DNA from: Paralithodes platypus
Lineage: Eukaryota; Arthropoda; Malacostraca; Decapoda; Lithodidae
Length of the DNA: 64,000 bases
NCBI GenBank assembly: GCA_032716605.1
Contig: CM064495.1
Span: 41,287,446-41,351,445, forward strand
Reading direction: 5' to 3'
The position numbers and the translations under genes were made by a program. Below the pieces are notes generated by a model. That model had not been told where the DNA came from and ran no database searches. It worked only from the letters and a program-made list of their open reading frames with translations. Shown here piece by piece: positions 24,661 through 37,184 of this stretch. Numbering within the stretch: the stretch's first letter is position 1; the number at the start of each line of letters is the position of its first letter.

Positions 24661-27600
24661 AAAAAATATTAGGAAGTACCATACTATTCTGTGTCTATAA
24701 TATATGATGATTATGTTTAGCAAAAGCAATTTAATAGTTGCACCTGTTGAAAGGAACATGCATGGCTCTGATATTAAGGATGTAGCTACAACTGGACTGA
24801 GGTTGGTAATTTGTTAACAGTAATATTTCTTGTAGGTGTCCCTGAAAGAAGACTGCAGCATTCCTGGACAACTTCAACAACAGGTGAGTTTATGGTGGGG
24901 TGTATATTAGCCATTGAAATAGATATTATTTTGTACAGTTCCTGTACATATTTTCTTTGCAAGCCTTTCATCTTCCATTTGCTGAACATGGACATGTTAA
25001 GCGAATGGAAGATAAAAGGCTTACAAAGAGAATATACGAGTCAGATACATGGGTAGGTAGAGGTGTAGGAAGACCTTTATAGAGATAGAGAAAATATGTA
25101 GTACAAGTGTTGGAAAATAGAGGAATGACTAGATCAGGCAAGAAAAGTGGTAATGAATAGGAATAAATTTAGAATGCTATTGAGTAGATAAGTGAAAATG
25201 CGGGTGTTCCGCTGCCTGCTGAGACTGGTACTTCTCCGGGAGGTCGGGGACCGGGGGTCTGCTGGATTGCCCTTAGTGATTCCTGGGTGACGTAGATGTG
25301 TGTGAATTTGTAATTTGTGTTGTCCCTGTTCGGGCTCTGTCTCGAGTTGGCTGAGTATATACTTACTGTTCATACATCAATATTTATATTTTTAAATAGT
25401 GCTTCAGATACACAGGTTTGATCATGTTAGGTTAATAGTCATAATCAATAGAAAATATTAGGAAGTACCATACCATTCTGTGTGTATAATTTATGATGAT
25501 TATGTTTAGCAAAAGCAATTTAATAGTTGCACCTGTTGAAAGGAACATGCATGGCTCTGATATTAAGGATGTAGCTACAACTGTACTGAGGTTGGTAATA
25601 TTTTAACCGTAATTTTTCTTGTAGGTGTCCTTGAAAGAAGACTGCAGCCTTCCTGGACGACTTCAACAACAGGTGAGTTTATGGTGGGGTGTATATTAGC
25701 TATTGAAATAATTTTATTTTGTACAGTTCCTGTACATATTTTCTTTGTAAGCCTTTCATCTTCCATTTGCTGAACATGGACATGTTAAGCGAATGGAAGA
25801 TCAAAGGCTTACAAAAAGAATATGGGAGTCGGATACAAGGGGAAGTAGAGGGTTAGGAAGACCTCCATTGGGATGGAAACAAATTTATAGTACCTGTACA
25901 AGCATTGGAAAATAGAGGAATGACTATAGATCAGGCAAGAGAAGTGGTAATAAATAGGAGTGAATGGAGAATGCTAGTGCCTAGTGAGTAGATAAGTGAA
26001 AACGCGGCCGTTTGGGAGAGGTGGTCGGGCACCAGTTGGACTAGATAATAGTCAGTCAGGGGCGTGGCCAGGGTAGATCGTATATATGAAGGGTCATGAG
26101 TGGTGGGCGGGCACTGTGGTGTGCTCCGCAGCCTGCCGAGACCGGAACTTCTCCGGTAGGTCGGGGGCAGAGGAGTGCTGGAGTACCTTAGTGATCCCTG
26201 GTCTCTAGGACTTCTGGGTGACTTAGATGTGTGTGAATTTATAATTTGTTTTTTGTGTTGTATTGTCCCTGTTCGGGCTCTGTCTAGAGTCGGCCACCCC
26301 CAGCTATGGGGTATGTGCCTGAGTATATACATACTGTACATACATCAATTTACATATTTTTTAAATAGGGCATCAGATACACTGGTTATGATCATGTTAG
26401 GTTAAGTTATAATAATAGAAAATATTAGTTTGTACCATACCATTCTGCGTCTATAATTTATGATGATTATGTTTTGCTAAAGCAATCTAATAGTTGCCCC
26501 TGTTGAAAGGAACATGCATGGCTCTGATATTAAGGATGTAGCTACAACTGTACTGAGGTTATTAATATTTTAACCGTAATATTTCTTTGTAGGTGTCCCT
26601 GAAAGAAGACTGCAGCATTCCTGGACGACTTCAAAAACAGGTGAGTTTATGGTGGGGTTTATATTAGCTATTGAAATAGTTTTTATTTTGTACAGTTCCT
26701 GTACATATTTTCTTTGTAAGCCTTTCATCTTCCATTTGCTGAACATGGACATGTTAAGCGAATCGAAGATCAAAGGCTTACAAAAAGAATATGGGAGTCG
26801 GATACAAGGGGAAGTAGAGGGTTAGGAAGACCTCCATTGGGATGGAGACAAATTTATAGTACCTGTACAAGCATTGGAAAATAGAGGAATGACTATAGAT
26901 CAGGCAAGAGAAGTGGTAATAAATAGGAGTGAATGAAGAATGCTAGTGCCTAGCGAGTAGATAAGTGAAAACGCGGCCGTTTGGGAGAGGTGGTCTGGCA
27001 CCAGTTGGACTAGATAATAGTCAGTCAGGGGCCTGGCACTGGTAGATCGTATATATGAAGGGTCATGAGTGGTGGGCGGGCACTGTGGTGTGCTCCGCAG
27101 CCTGCCGAGACCGGAACTTCTCCGGTAGGTCGGGGGCCAGAGGACTCAGAGGAGTGCTGGAGTGCCTTAGTGATCCCTGGTCTCCGGGACTTCTGGGTGA
27201 CTTAGATGTGTGTGAATTTATAATTTGTTTTTTGTGTTGTATTGTCCCTGTTCGGGCTCTGTCTTGAGTCGGCCACCCCCAGCTATGGGGTATGTGCCTG
27301 AGTATTTACATACATCAATTTACATATTTTTTAAATAGGGCGTCAGATACACTGGTTATGATCATGTTAGGTTAAGTCATAATAATAGAAAATATTAGGA
27401 AGTACCATACCATTCTGTGTGTATAATTTATGATGATTATGTTTTGCTAAAGCAATCTAATAGTTGCACCTGTTGAAAGGAACATGCATGGCTCTGATAT
27501 TAAGGATGTAGCTACAACTGTACTGAGGTTGGTAATTTGTTAACCGTAATATTTCTTGTTGTAGGTGTCCCTGAAAGAAGACTGCAGCATTCCTGGACGA

Positions 27601-27730
27601 CTTCAACAACAGGTGAGTTTATGGTGGAATGTATATTAGCTATTGAAATAGATCTCAAGTGTACAGTGCCTGTAATCCGGCTCACAATAAGTCGGGAAAA
27701 TCCAAAGTGCTCAATTAGGCAAAAACTGAT
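24661..27730. repeat. Four diverged type A sub-repeats
   Basis: Sub-repeats are spaced 789, 968 and 972 bp apart. Each has the splice-flanked 48-nt segment (24836, 25625, 26593, 27565) followed by the reverse-complementary pair GCCTTTCATCTTCCAT/ATGGAAGAT.AAAGGC and the dispersed block. Similarity to the unit ends near 27,730. Confidence 0.85.
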
Positions 27731-27816
27731 TTATTGTGAAGAATGTACGGTACTAATTTCCCCGCCATTTTATTTTGGTATAGTTGTCTTTCCAAGTTGT
27801 TTCGTATAGTTTTTAT

Positions 27817-27882
27817 TTCTTGGTAGCGTAATGGTTAGTTCGCTGGATTTCTCTGTAGCCTAGGTTCCAATCTTGTGCGTAC
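27817..27882 (+). ncRNA. tRNA-like sequence, probably a SINE head or tRNA relic
   Basis: An A-box-like TGGTAGCGTAATGG (27821-27834) and a degenerate B-box-like GGTTCCAATCT (27863-27873) have tRNA-like spacing. No acceptor stem or anticodon arm is convincing. Confidence 0.4.
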
Positions 27883-27885
27883 CTT

Positions 27886-28546
27886 ATGTATTCAATTATT
27901 TTACTGATTTCATTATTTAGGTTTATAATAGATTTGCACTTTGACAGGTTCGTTAGGAATGGTAATTATTTCATAAATGTTTATACATATTTTAATAATG
28001 CATCACTTAGCTCTACTCCCACTAGTTCTGTATATTTTGATAGAACTAAACTTAAAGATGCCCTTAAATTCCTCCTTTTCAATACTTATGTTAGATTCGG
28101 GCCGTACATTTTCAAACAAATATTAGGAATTCCTATGGGTGGAAATGCTAGCCCTTTAATTGCAGACTTATTCTTGCTTGCTTTAGAATTTAAATATATA
28201 AAGACTTAGTTGACAGTAGCAAGAAAAATAAAATTCCAGAAAAATTAGCACTTGCTAAACTGTTAAGTAGAATAGTAGATATATTGATGATATTCTTGTT
28301 TGCAATTTGTTAAATTTTAATCAAGTTGCTAAACTTATTTACCCTAATTCTATTCCCCTCACACAATGTAACGTAAATTATAAAGTTGAAAATTTTCTTG
28401 ATATAAATATAGAGATTGTTAATGAACAGTGCATACTTAAAGTATATCACAAAGTTGATGATTTTAATTTTAACGTAATAAACTTTCCTTTCCCTAGTAG
28501 TAATATCGATAGTAAAATCCTTATAATTGTTTTTATTCCCAATTAA
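27886..28546 (+). pseudogene. Penelope-like reverse transcriptase fragment
   Basis: Frame 27886-28209 contains GIPMGGNASPLIADLF, the conserved reverse-transcriptase block typical of Penelope-like elements. After a stop and frame change, the catalytic YIDDIL follows at about 28275-28292, then FLDINIEI and further similarity to about 28546. The thumb, GIY-YIG endonuclease and most fingers are not seen. It is a decayed fragment. Other RT groups with the same motif are possible, but the G-PMG-SPLIA block favours Penelope. Confidence 0.65.
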
Positions 28547-28920
28547 TAAGATTTTGTAAAATCTGCACTAAAGTAGATGACTTTGGGCTAGAGCTAGGTT
28601 ACTATACAGACTCTTAGTGGACAGAGTTTTGAGGCAAGTAATTGTTCCATAAATTTAATCTTTTTAGGGTCAATTATTGTGACTGTATTCTAAAATTTGA
28701 CATCAATAATTTTAATCAAGCATTTTTAACTTGAAGTTTCTTGTATAACCACTGCTTACTTTTTGTCTGTATTTATTGTTTATCTTTTTCTATTTCTTTT
28801 TCTATTATTAATATTATTATTATTGATGATTTTTAAATTTATTGTTCTTGTTAAAAGAGTACTCTTTGTTTAAATCTGTTGTTACTTCATATTTTGCAAT
28901 TATTTCTCTTTATATTATAT

Positions 28921-30101
28921 GTATTCATTGTCGATAGTATCAATTGCTTACTTTTGCGATTTCCTTAGTTTATTTGTGCTATAAATGTAGGTTATTTGTA
29001 GGGTAGTTATTGATAGGGGTCACTTGAAGCATGCTATGCTTACAGGTACCTACCCGATAGCACTATCGTTAGTGAGTGCTGTACTGTATTTTATATATTA
29101 TTTGTAATAGTAATATCTTATCAATATTTGTATTTTTTACTATTGTTAATGTCTTGTCATGTTGCAAATTTGATTTTAAATAATATTTTGACATTTAACA
29201 TGTAGTTTCTTTATTCATGCAGAGTTTAGTTAAATTTGCCAGAACATCCCGGACTTCCCAAACTTGACTACTTCCTTTAACGTGACGATAGTGCGTTGTT
29301 ATATGTGCGATTGGTTTGCTTGGGAAACAGATTAACTTGCTCATGTAGTGATGTACACCCTATGTGGTGGATTGTGTTCTTTTATTTAATAATTTTCATT
29401 TTAGTAAGCGTTGTTTCCACATAGCGATTTTGATAATTTAATTTGACTTTATATTGTCCTTGTCCCAATTTTGGTTTGTTTAGTTTGCAAGTTTTACATT
29501 TTAATTAATATGTATTCATTGTCGATAGTATCAATTGCTTACTTTTGCGATTTCCTTAGTTTATTTGTGCTATAAATGTGGGTTATTTGTAGGGTAGTTA
29601 TTGATAGGGGTCACTTGAAGCATGCTATGCTTACAGGTACCTACCCGATAGCACTATCGTTAGTGAGTGCTGTACTGTATTTATATATTATTTTGTAATA
29701 GTATAGATATCTTATCAATATTTGTATTTTTTACTATTGTTAATGTCTTGTCATGTTGCAAATTTGATTTTAAATAATATTTTGACATTTAACATGTAGT
29801 TTCTTTATTCATGCAGAGTTTAGTAAAATTTGCCAGAACGTCCCGGACTTCCCAAACTTGACTACTTCCTTTAACGTGACGATAGTGCGTTGTTATATGT
29901 GCGTTTGGTTTGCTTGGGAAACAGATTAACTTGCTCATGTAGTGATGTACACCCTATGTGGTGGATTGTGTTCTTTTATTTAATACTTTTCATTTTAGTA
30001 AGCGTTGTTTCCACATAGCGATTTTGATAATTTAATTTGACTTTATATTGTCCTTGTCCCAATTTTGGTTTGTTTAGTTTGCAAGTTTTACATTTTAATT
30101 T
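28921..30101. repeat. 591-bp direct tandem duplication
   Basis: The sequence from 28921 repeats from 29512 with few differences. The two copies share a GATAGCACTATC hairpin and the end GCAAGTTTTACATTTTAATT. It directly follows the reverse transcriptase fragment, so it may be the duplicated 3' part of that element; Penelope-like elements often have tandem terminal copies. The 3' third also occurs at 32825-33010 and, more diverged, at 58610-58735. Confidence 0.9.
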
Positions 30102-30229
30102 AAGTTATGATATTACACATTTGTTGAGATATTTTTATAAAGTGGTGATAAGTTTATTTGTTGTATTACCTTCAATTTTGAAGTGAGTCCAGCAGGAGTG
30201 TTAAAGTTATAGGGGTATTAGTTGTTGGA

Positions 30230-30860
30230 AAGCTGTATGGCAGGGTGTACTATAGAGAGGATAATAAAGGGTACAAAAGGTGCAATATTGAAGAGCAGCG
30301 CAGTTTTAGGGCTCCAGTTGGACTAGATAATAGTCCGTTTGGCGCCTGGCCCGGGGAGCCGATGTATGTGAAGGGTTATGCCTGGATGAGAGTTCGGCGG
30401 GCATTATGGTGTGGTCCGCTGCGTGTCTGCCTGCTGAGACCTGAACCTCTCCAGGATGTCTGGGGCCGAGGGAGTGCTGGAAACCCTTAGTGATATTTGG
30501 TCTCTAGGTCTTCTGGGCGACCTAGATGTGTAAATTTATATATTTTGTTTTTGTTTATATTTTGTTGTCTCTGGGCTCTGTTTCGAGTCTGCCACCCCTA
30601 TCTATGGGGTATGTGCCTGAGTATACTGTATACTGTGTACTGTACATCAATACATGGCACATTTGATAATTCAACATACCCTTAATTCTCTCCTGGCCAG
30701 ATTAATGGACCATTTACTGTATATGAACTTTAACTGTATTAGAAGAAGTAAACAATATTTTTTACTGTATATGAATTAGTCAAACATTACTATTTACAGT
30801 ACTGTACAAGACATGGTTACATCTAAAATTCTTCTTATATAATGTATATATTTACCCAAT
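30230..30860. repeat. Diverged copy of array-unit sequence
   Basis: It contains the GC-rich dispersed block (30305-30630) followed by GATAATTCAACATACC and TGGACCATTTACTG, which also occur in the array unit near 1758-1815. Open frames here are unrelated to a gene. Confidence 0.7.
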
Positions 30861-31196
30861 CACTGCAGGGGATGTATATATACCACCTATATAATGAAAG
30901 AGCTTGTTGGTGGGCGACATACATACATGTTTTGGTAGTTCAGTACTGGCTGAGGTGGTTGCACCAACTTGCCCTGCTTGTTGCCAGACAATGCCAGGAG
31001 GTTTCAAGCTTGCCACCCATACTTCTATCAATGTGCTTAGTGTAATTTTCTTGACTTTCAGTCTTTATGTCTGAAGTATTTTATTCATCATTAAATATAT
31101 ACAGGTGTTAAAAAATCCTTTTCATTCATAATTTATATTAACATAATACAGTACTGGTACATAATACCATAATTCTTCTAAAACAAAGATACTTAA

Positions 31197-31861
31197 CCCG
31201 TTGAGCCCCGGCTAGTTATAATATTTTGTTCACCCCAGTCCCAAGCCATTTTCACTTATTTTTTTTGTTTGCTAAAATGGAAGACAAGGATGAGAAATGA
31301 AAAAAAAAAAAAAAAAAAAATCACCTGACATTTTTTTTGGGGGGGGGGGGGAGCTTCAAAAAAATTTGTTGAGCCAAATTGGAAGAGAATGGTGAGAAAT
31401 GAACACACAAATAAACAAAAACTCATTTCGGTCATTTGGGGGGCGGGGGGGGAGGGTTTCAATAGTTCGTCTCCCCCGCATGACCACCCGCCCGGGAGCA
31501 CTAGGGTAAAAACTGAGTATGGCATTGTACGGCATACATCCTAAGGAGTATCTCACATAAATCTCAAGCCTCTAGCTCCCATACGACCAGAGTAATGAAG
31601 GTTCAAAGTGGCGGTAAACTAGGGGTGTAAACTATCCCCACTAAGCCCACCACCACCAGCCGCGCGGCTGTCTCGGCCCGCTCACACCTACTGGCCCGGC
31701 TCCCCCACACACTACGGTACCTCCCCCTCCTATTCTCCCGCCATTTCCTACCTTACGAGCCACGTAAGTGTTTTTTATATGTCGGACGCACGTGATGCGT
31801 CGCTGGGAGTTGGTGATCAAAGACTGCCGACGCAACACGTGCGACGCTGGGTCTCAACGGG
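31197..31861. mobile_element. TTAA-flanked MITE, 665 bp
   Basis: The left end CCCGTTGAGCCCCGGC and the right end, read on the other strand, CCCGTTGAGACCCAGC match at 14 of 16 bases and are flanked by TTAA (31193-31196 and 31862-31865). It contains A- and G-homopolymer runs near 31300-31350 and no transposase. The ends resemble piggyBac-type MITEs. Confidence 0.85.
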
Positions 31862-31879
31862 TTAATCGTAGCCACTTGT

Positions 31880-32115
31880 TTGACCTTTTCCAGTAGTGTT
31901 TACCAGAGCGCCTTGGTCAGTGGCCGCCATTTCTATGATAGGTGCTCTCCACAGAGCTTTGCGCTGGCCAGGTAGTTGCCTATGCTCTTTTTATTGAACT
32001 CTTATTTTATTTTATGACTAACGTTTCATAATTGTTAACGTATTACGATTCTGTTCAGCTTTTTGGTGTGTTCAGACTTTAGTTATGTTTAGCATGGATT
32101 TCAGGTGAGTTTTAT
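31880..32115. repeat. Dispersed repeat, copy 1
   Basis: GCCATTTCTATGATAGG, GTGCTCTCCA and GACTTTAGTTA, ending near ATTTCAGGT, also occur at 37185-37314 plus 37855-37992, where a SINE has split the copy. Its identity is unknown. Confidence 0.65.
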
Positions 32116-34135
32116 TAACTAACTGCAGATTACAGAATAGTAACAGTAATGCTAAACCTACTATTTTTCTAGAAATGAACCGATCATAATTATGAGGTAG
32201 GGTAGAGAAGCCAGTTGTATGCGATTAAATTACTTCGCAAAACTAAGCACACAATTTGAAATTATATTAATAAATTTAGGATCAAACTAGAGTACTTTCC
32301 CTATTGTACAGTTGCCCACACAAGTTCTATCCCTCGTTGTGAGCTTCCATATGAAAGTAAAATACAGTAGTTTGAATGAATTGCGAGTGTGGTTTCTTTA
32401 ATTATCAGTTGACTAATCATTTGAGTTACACACTACATAAATTACTCGTAATTGACCACTTGCGAGTTTCGTTCTATAAGGAAGTTGGAGCTGTAGACAT
32501 GGATATTTAGCAGAATTACCAGCTAAAATATGGTCTTGGTACATTCATAAATACACACAACCCAATTCAACACCCCTTGTATCCATCAAAACCTACATTA
32601 TTATTGCATTTCTATTTTATATCAATGTTTATGACTCCCACTTCCTTATAGCTTGAAACTTGCAAGTGGTCAATTCAATCATGCGCCTTGTTCTATGTAT
32701 AAGATCACAAATATGAACTTATATGGACAACTATACATTTGAAAGTAATTTTGTTTTAAAGATGTGTGTGTAGTTTATATTACTTGAACAATTGCATATG
32801 AAATAGCTTGTCTACCTTATATTTGGAAACAGATTAACTTGCTCATGTAGTAATGTACACCCTATGTGGTGGATTGTGTTCTTTTATTTAATAGTTTTCA
32901 TTTTAGTAAGCGTTGTTTCCACATAGCGATTTTGATAATTTAATTTGACTTTATATTGTCCTTGTCCCAATTTTGGTTTGATTAGTTTGCAAGTTTTACA
33001 TTTTAATTCAGAAGTTGTGAGATATATTGGGTAAGTATGAAGGTAATATTTGTACTAAATGCTGTCTATTTGATAGCTACAGTACAGTTGTATAATAATA
33101 ATGAAGATCGTAATAAAATATGCAAGTTAAGTGTTTTGTTTTTCATTCTTATATATTGTTAAGGCAATCGATAAATATTTTCATAATCAATTATATTGTC
33201 TTGGTATTGGTATGATAACTACTAAATATATATATTTCCTAGTGAATTTACTATACTCTATTTTTTCCAGCTGATCGCAAATTGAATCTCTTATTACCTG
33301 ATTTCTCGATACGTAATGGAAATATATGAAACTATGGATGTATGTCATATTAATGGCAAGTTTTCATAATTAACAACATATTTCGCTACAAAATTTACCT
33401 TATAGCTGAGTAATAACGATAGAAACATGACAATTTAGGCTCAGCTGGATTTTTTTTTTTTTTTTATAATAGTGTCCTGCACCAAAGTATCAAAAGATAA
33501 GTATATACAGTAATTTCATTATACCATTGGTGGTCTCACTTCCATCTATTTTGGGTATGATCTGTATCAATTTGTTTTACATGACCAAATCACTGCCATT
33601 TATTTTTGTGTATCCATTCCATCACTCCACATTCAATGCCCAGAGCTTAGGCCAAACTGTTAGTTATATCACCGGTCTTGAGCTCATATTTATAAACATT
33701 TCTCAAGGTTTTGCTAAGAATCTAAGTTTAACGTAGCTTGGGTGATTTATTGTTGGCATGGTTATCAACTGGTTGAGGTTTCATATGGTTCACCACTTGG
33801 GGAGGTTTTAAATGTTATATTTACCTCATCTGATACAGTTCAACATTTCACATTCAATACCCAGAGCTTGAGTTCAAATTGTCCATTATGTCACCTGTCT
33901 TGGGCCCGTATTTATGATATTTCTCAGGTTTTGCTAACAAAATCTATAGAAATCCAACTTTCCTTGGGTGATTTAGTGTTGGCTTGGGTCACCATTGGAG
34001 AAGGGTTCAAATTTGTTATATTTCCCACAGCTGGTGCTTGCATACATGCCATAAATAGTCATGTTAGACAAGACTACAATTTGGGGTTGTTGGCACTTTA
34101 CAGGAAAAAGTTATACAAGGTATGTCTAACTGGAA
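32116..34135. other. Non-coding stretch downstream of the GMC gene
   Basis: AT-rich sequence with no gene recognised. It contains a relic of the 591-bp repeat (32825-33010). It also contains an imperfect direct duplication around CACATTCAATGCCCAGAGCTT (33618) and CACATTCAATACCCAGAGCTT (33849) with similar downstream sequence to about 34050. A 3' UTR of the GMC gene would lie just below 34136. Confidence 0.6.
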
Positions 34136-34282
<147 letters not shown>

Positions 34283-34529
34283 TCAGAATTATAAATATAT
34301 ATATTTTGTAAATTTATATAATTTTTGCATTTTGTGTGATTATGAGTTGTAGGGTTTGGTGCTGTGTGTGAAAAACAACATGTAAGTTAATGTAGTAAAG
34401 AGTAAGGTCATGATATTTTGAGGGGGATGCAGTCACAGTGTGAGGCGAGGTATAATATGTAAAGATGAGAGTATAGAGGATGAAGTGCGAGAGGGTACAT
34501 ACAACTTTGTTTTATTAATTGGAGGTGGC

Positions 34530-34760
34530 CTACTCAAGACAGAGCCCGAACAGTGACAACACAACTAAACACAAAATCACACCCATATTTAAGTTATCCC
34601 ATAGAAATACCCAGAGACCCAGGCCCATTTGGGGTCTCCAGCAAGATTCCCAGGTCCCAGATCTCCCGGAGAGGCTCCGATTTCCGTAGGCAGACATGCA
34701 GTGAACCTCTACCACCACAAGCCCACCCACCATGCATCCAGTGTCTACTATGTCCTACAA
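34530..34760 (-). repeat. Reverse-oriented copy of the dispersed GC-rich block
   Basis: On the - strand it shows the CATGTCTGCCT, CTCCGGGAG and CTCTGTCTTGAGT landmarks of the block found in the array units. It lies in the last intron of the GMC gene. Nothing is recognised in 34280-34529. Confidence 0.6.
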
Positions 34761-34779
34761 TGTCTCTACTGACATCCTT

Positions 34780-35190
34780 AACTCGCCAAGCTAAATTGCA
34801 GATGCCATTGGGATTTTCTGTGTTGCACGGCTGGTCAATGACCAAAGTCCTGTATAATTTGCTTTGCCTTGTATACAGTATTTCCTTTTGGAATTTGCTT
34901 AGCCGCCAGATATTCCTCCCCGCTGCCTCCTTTCTTCCATACTTTGAAAAATCTTTTCTCCTTTATTGCATTTTCAACTTCCTCATTCCACCACCAGGAA
35001 ATCATATGCCTGGGGGGACCCTTAGCTTTGCTACATACTTTTTCAGTGACAGCAAGAAGGTTACATTCAAGAAATCTCCATTGGAGGTATGGGAAAAGAA
35101 AGTGGAAAAATGCATTGAGGAATAACTTCCCACGTAATGGAAAGGGCATTGTGGCACAGGCAAAGGAAGCATGTCTTGACAAAGTAGCCT
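34780..35190 (-). pseudogene. LINE fragment between endonuclease and reverse transcriptase
   Basis: On the - strand it reads ...GPPRHMISWWWNEEVENAIK followed by KRFFKVWKK and AAKQ. The WWNEEV block is typical of the linker between endonuclease and RT in CR1/Jockey-like LINEs. It is short and frame-broken. The following 35191-35649 has no recognised feature. Confidence 0.6.
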
Positions 35191-35649
35191 GGAGGTGTTT
35201 GTCGTGGCCTTCCTTTAGTGGGGGTTTCCCAGGGGGAAACTAGGCGTCAGAGATGAGGAACGATGAGTTTTGTTATATAAGTGAAAGTGGTGTTGGGTGG
35301 CTGACAGGTGTATGAAGGTGATTCATTATTGACCACCTCATCGGGGATGGGGCCGGGTATCATTTTTGGATTGCCCGCAATGTCCAATATCTAGCCATCA
35401 ATCAGGCGAATCTGCACAAAAAAATGCAAATAAACAATCCTTGTGGAGCAACCCATTAACGCCAAAGGAATCAACTGCGTACAACTACTTCAGTCATTAA
35501 ATTTCTTAGACAGTCTACTTGTGCTTATGGTAGGACAAGTTCTTGTAGGTTATTCCTAAGCTGAATAAACGTTACAAAACACTAAAATAACAATTGTTAT
35601 GAAGGGTTTCAAGTCTGAAAACCCAAGCCTACAGCAGTTTGTGTGTTAC

Positions 35650-35801
35650 CTGAGTTTGTAGTCGACCACTCCATAAGGGTCTGAGAGAGGTGCCATCTTA
35701 CATCCTCCAGTGAGGTGGAAGTAGGTGGAGGACATGTGTGTGACATAGCAGGCCCAGTACCTGTCGCTTCCGTACTTCTCACTGGCACACTGGGGTAGCG
35801 G
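35650..35801 (-). CDS. GMC oxidoreductase exon with the active-site His
   Basis: The acceptor is TGTGCAG and the donor AG|GTAACA. It encodes PLPQCASEKYGSDRYWACYV, then THMSSTYFHLTGGCKMAPLS and DPYGVVDYKLR. The His in FHLTGGCKM is the conserved catalytic base of GMC enzymes (HPVGTCKMG in many relatives). It starts in phase 0 and ends in phase 2. Confidence 0.93.
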
Positions 35802-35997
35802 CTGCACAGGAATAAGCAGAATATTAACCAACCAACTATTCCTTGCTGATATAGACATAATAAATAATAAATACCAGAATAATATACACTAGGATATTGA
35901 TTATATAGATTAAATGACAATTTCAGAATACTAATGTATTGTAGGGTTTAAGAAAATTTTAATCATACTGTATAGGATGATAATACTATTTATCAAT

Positions 35998-36660
35998 CTA
36001 TTGCCGGACTCTGTGATAACTGAAGGGTCTCCTCCCATCCAGCACCGTGTTAACTCCATCCTTCCACCTCTCTCTCTCGGTTAACCTTTCCCTCTCTGCC
36101 CTTCCACCTCGCTCTCGTACACTCTTAGTCATTTTCTCGCTTCCCATACGTTCCACATGGCCGAACCATCTCAAGGTGTTCCTTTTCACACATTCCAGCA
36201 CATGTACACTCGGTCCAAGAAGTATCTGCATCTCTGACACATGGATATAGTTGCAGGCAGAGGTGCCAACCCTACCGAGCTGTACACACCAAATGATCAG
36301 CGTAGGGGTGCAGATACTTCTTGGACCGAGTGTACATCCACACCACACCGCTCTCGTATTTCCTCATTCGTCTGTCTACCCCTCCATGTAACTCCGCACG
36401 CACTTCTCAAGTAACTCTTTTCCACCCCTCACTCTTGGTTTGTCTCTCCAACAACGTCCATGCTTTGCTTACATTCTCCAAAGCCTGACCGTTCAACCTC
36501 ACCTCACACTCTGTGGCTGCACCCCTTTCAAAGACCATAACGTTACTCTTCCCTGCATTTACCTTTAGATTCTGCTTTAAACATATTTACCAAATCCTGC
36601 AACTCCCATTCACTATCGCTCATCAGAACTATCGTCGGCAAACAGCAGTACAGGCAACTT
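35998..36660 (-). pseudogene. LINE reverse transcriptase fragment
   Basis: On the - strand a degenerate YADD-like block near 36630 is followed by WELQDLVNMFKAE and, further on, by NTLRWFGHVERMGSEKMTK, the common C-terminal part of a LINE ORF2. Several stops and frame changes break it. A 134-bp MITE interrupts it at 36203-36336. Confidence 0.65.
36203..36336. mobile_element. Short MITE with perfect 28-bp terminal inverted repeats
   Basis: The arms 36203-36230 and 36309-36336 are perfect complements (TGTACACTCGGTCCAAGAAG... and its reverse). If TA is the target, the element starts CACTCGGTCCAAGAAGTA, which resembles Tc1/mariner ends. It sits inside a LINE fragment. Confidence 0.85.
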
Positions 36661-36710
36661 CTACTGTGTAATATATTTAATTTTCAATTAGCTGCAAAGT
36701 TCGGGCTTAC

Positions 36711-36784
36711 CTTATCAAAGAATTTTGCTTGATATTTATTTACAAATGTTGAGGTATTTCCCAAAGCCAAAGCAAACTTGACTC
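36711..36784 (-). CDS. GMC oxidoreductase exon
   Basis: The acceptor is TTTTCAG and the donor AAG|GTAAGC. It encodes GVKFALALGNTSTFVNKYQA and KFFDK, matching the family segment between the IDP...LVEG and the catalytic His block. It enters in phase 1 and ends in phase 0. The intron before it (36785-54942) is 18.2 kb. Confidence 0.9.
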
Positions 36785-37184
36785 CTGAAAACAAATGTTC
36801 ATTATTATGTGTAGGCCTACACATTAATTTTATGCACTAAGCTATGTGAAAGAAAAATAATACAGTACTGTACAGTACTCAAATTAATTGTAATGCATTA
36901 TTCTGTGTTTGAATGTTGATCTGTTTCTTTATTGGGAACCATCAGGCTGTCAAACAAGACTCAATTCTCAATCAAAACTATTTCTGTAGTTTATAGTAAT
37001 TTAATTTTTAAAGTTAAACTGCTCCATAGCTGCCTTTATGCCTCTGGAAGTAGTAAATTTGGCCAAAAATACAACTAATGCAGAATTGTATGTATTTGGT
37101 CTCAATCAACTAATTCCCTTAAACATGCCCTGGTTTGGTACCCTGATAACCATTTTACAGGGAGTGGCTGGGACAATAATATGG
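36785..37184. other. Intron sequence without recognised features
   Basis: AT-rich, with several TACTGTA/TACAGTA motifs and no coding similarity seen. Confidence 0.5.

Noticed and set aside
28921..30101. Hammerhead ribozyme in the Penelope-like repeat
   Set aside because: I looked for the CTGATGA...GAAA core common in Penelope terminal repeats and did not find it on either strand.
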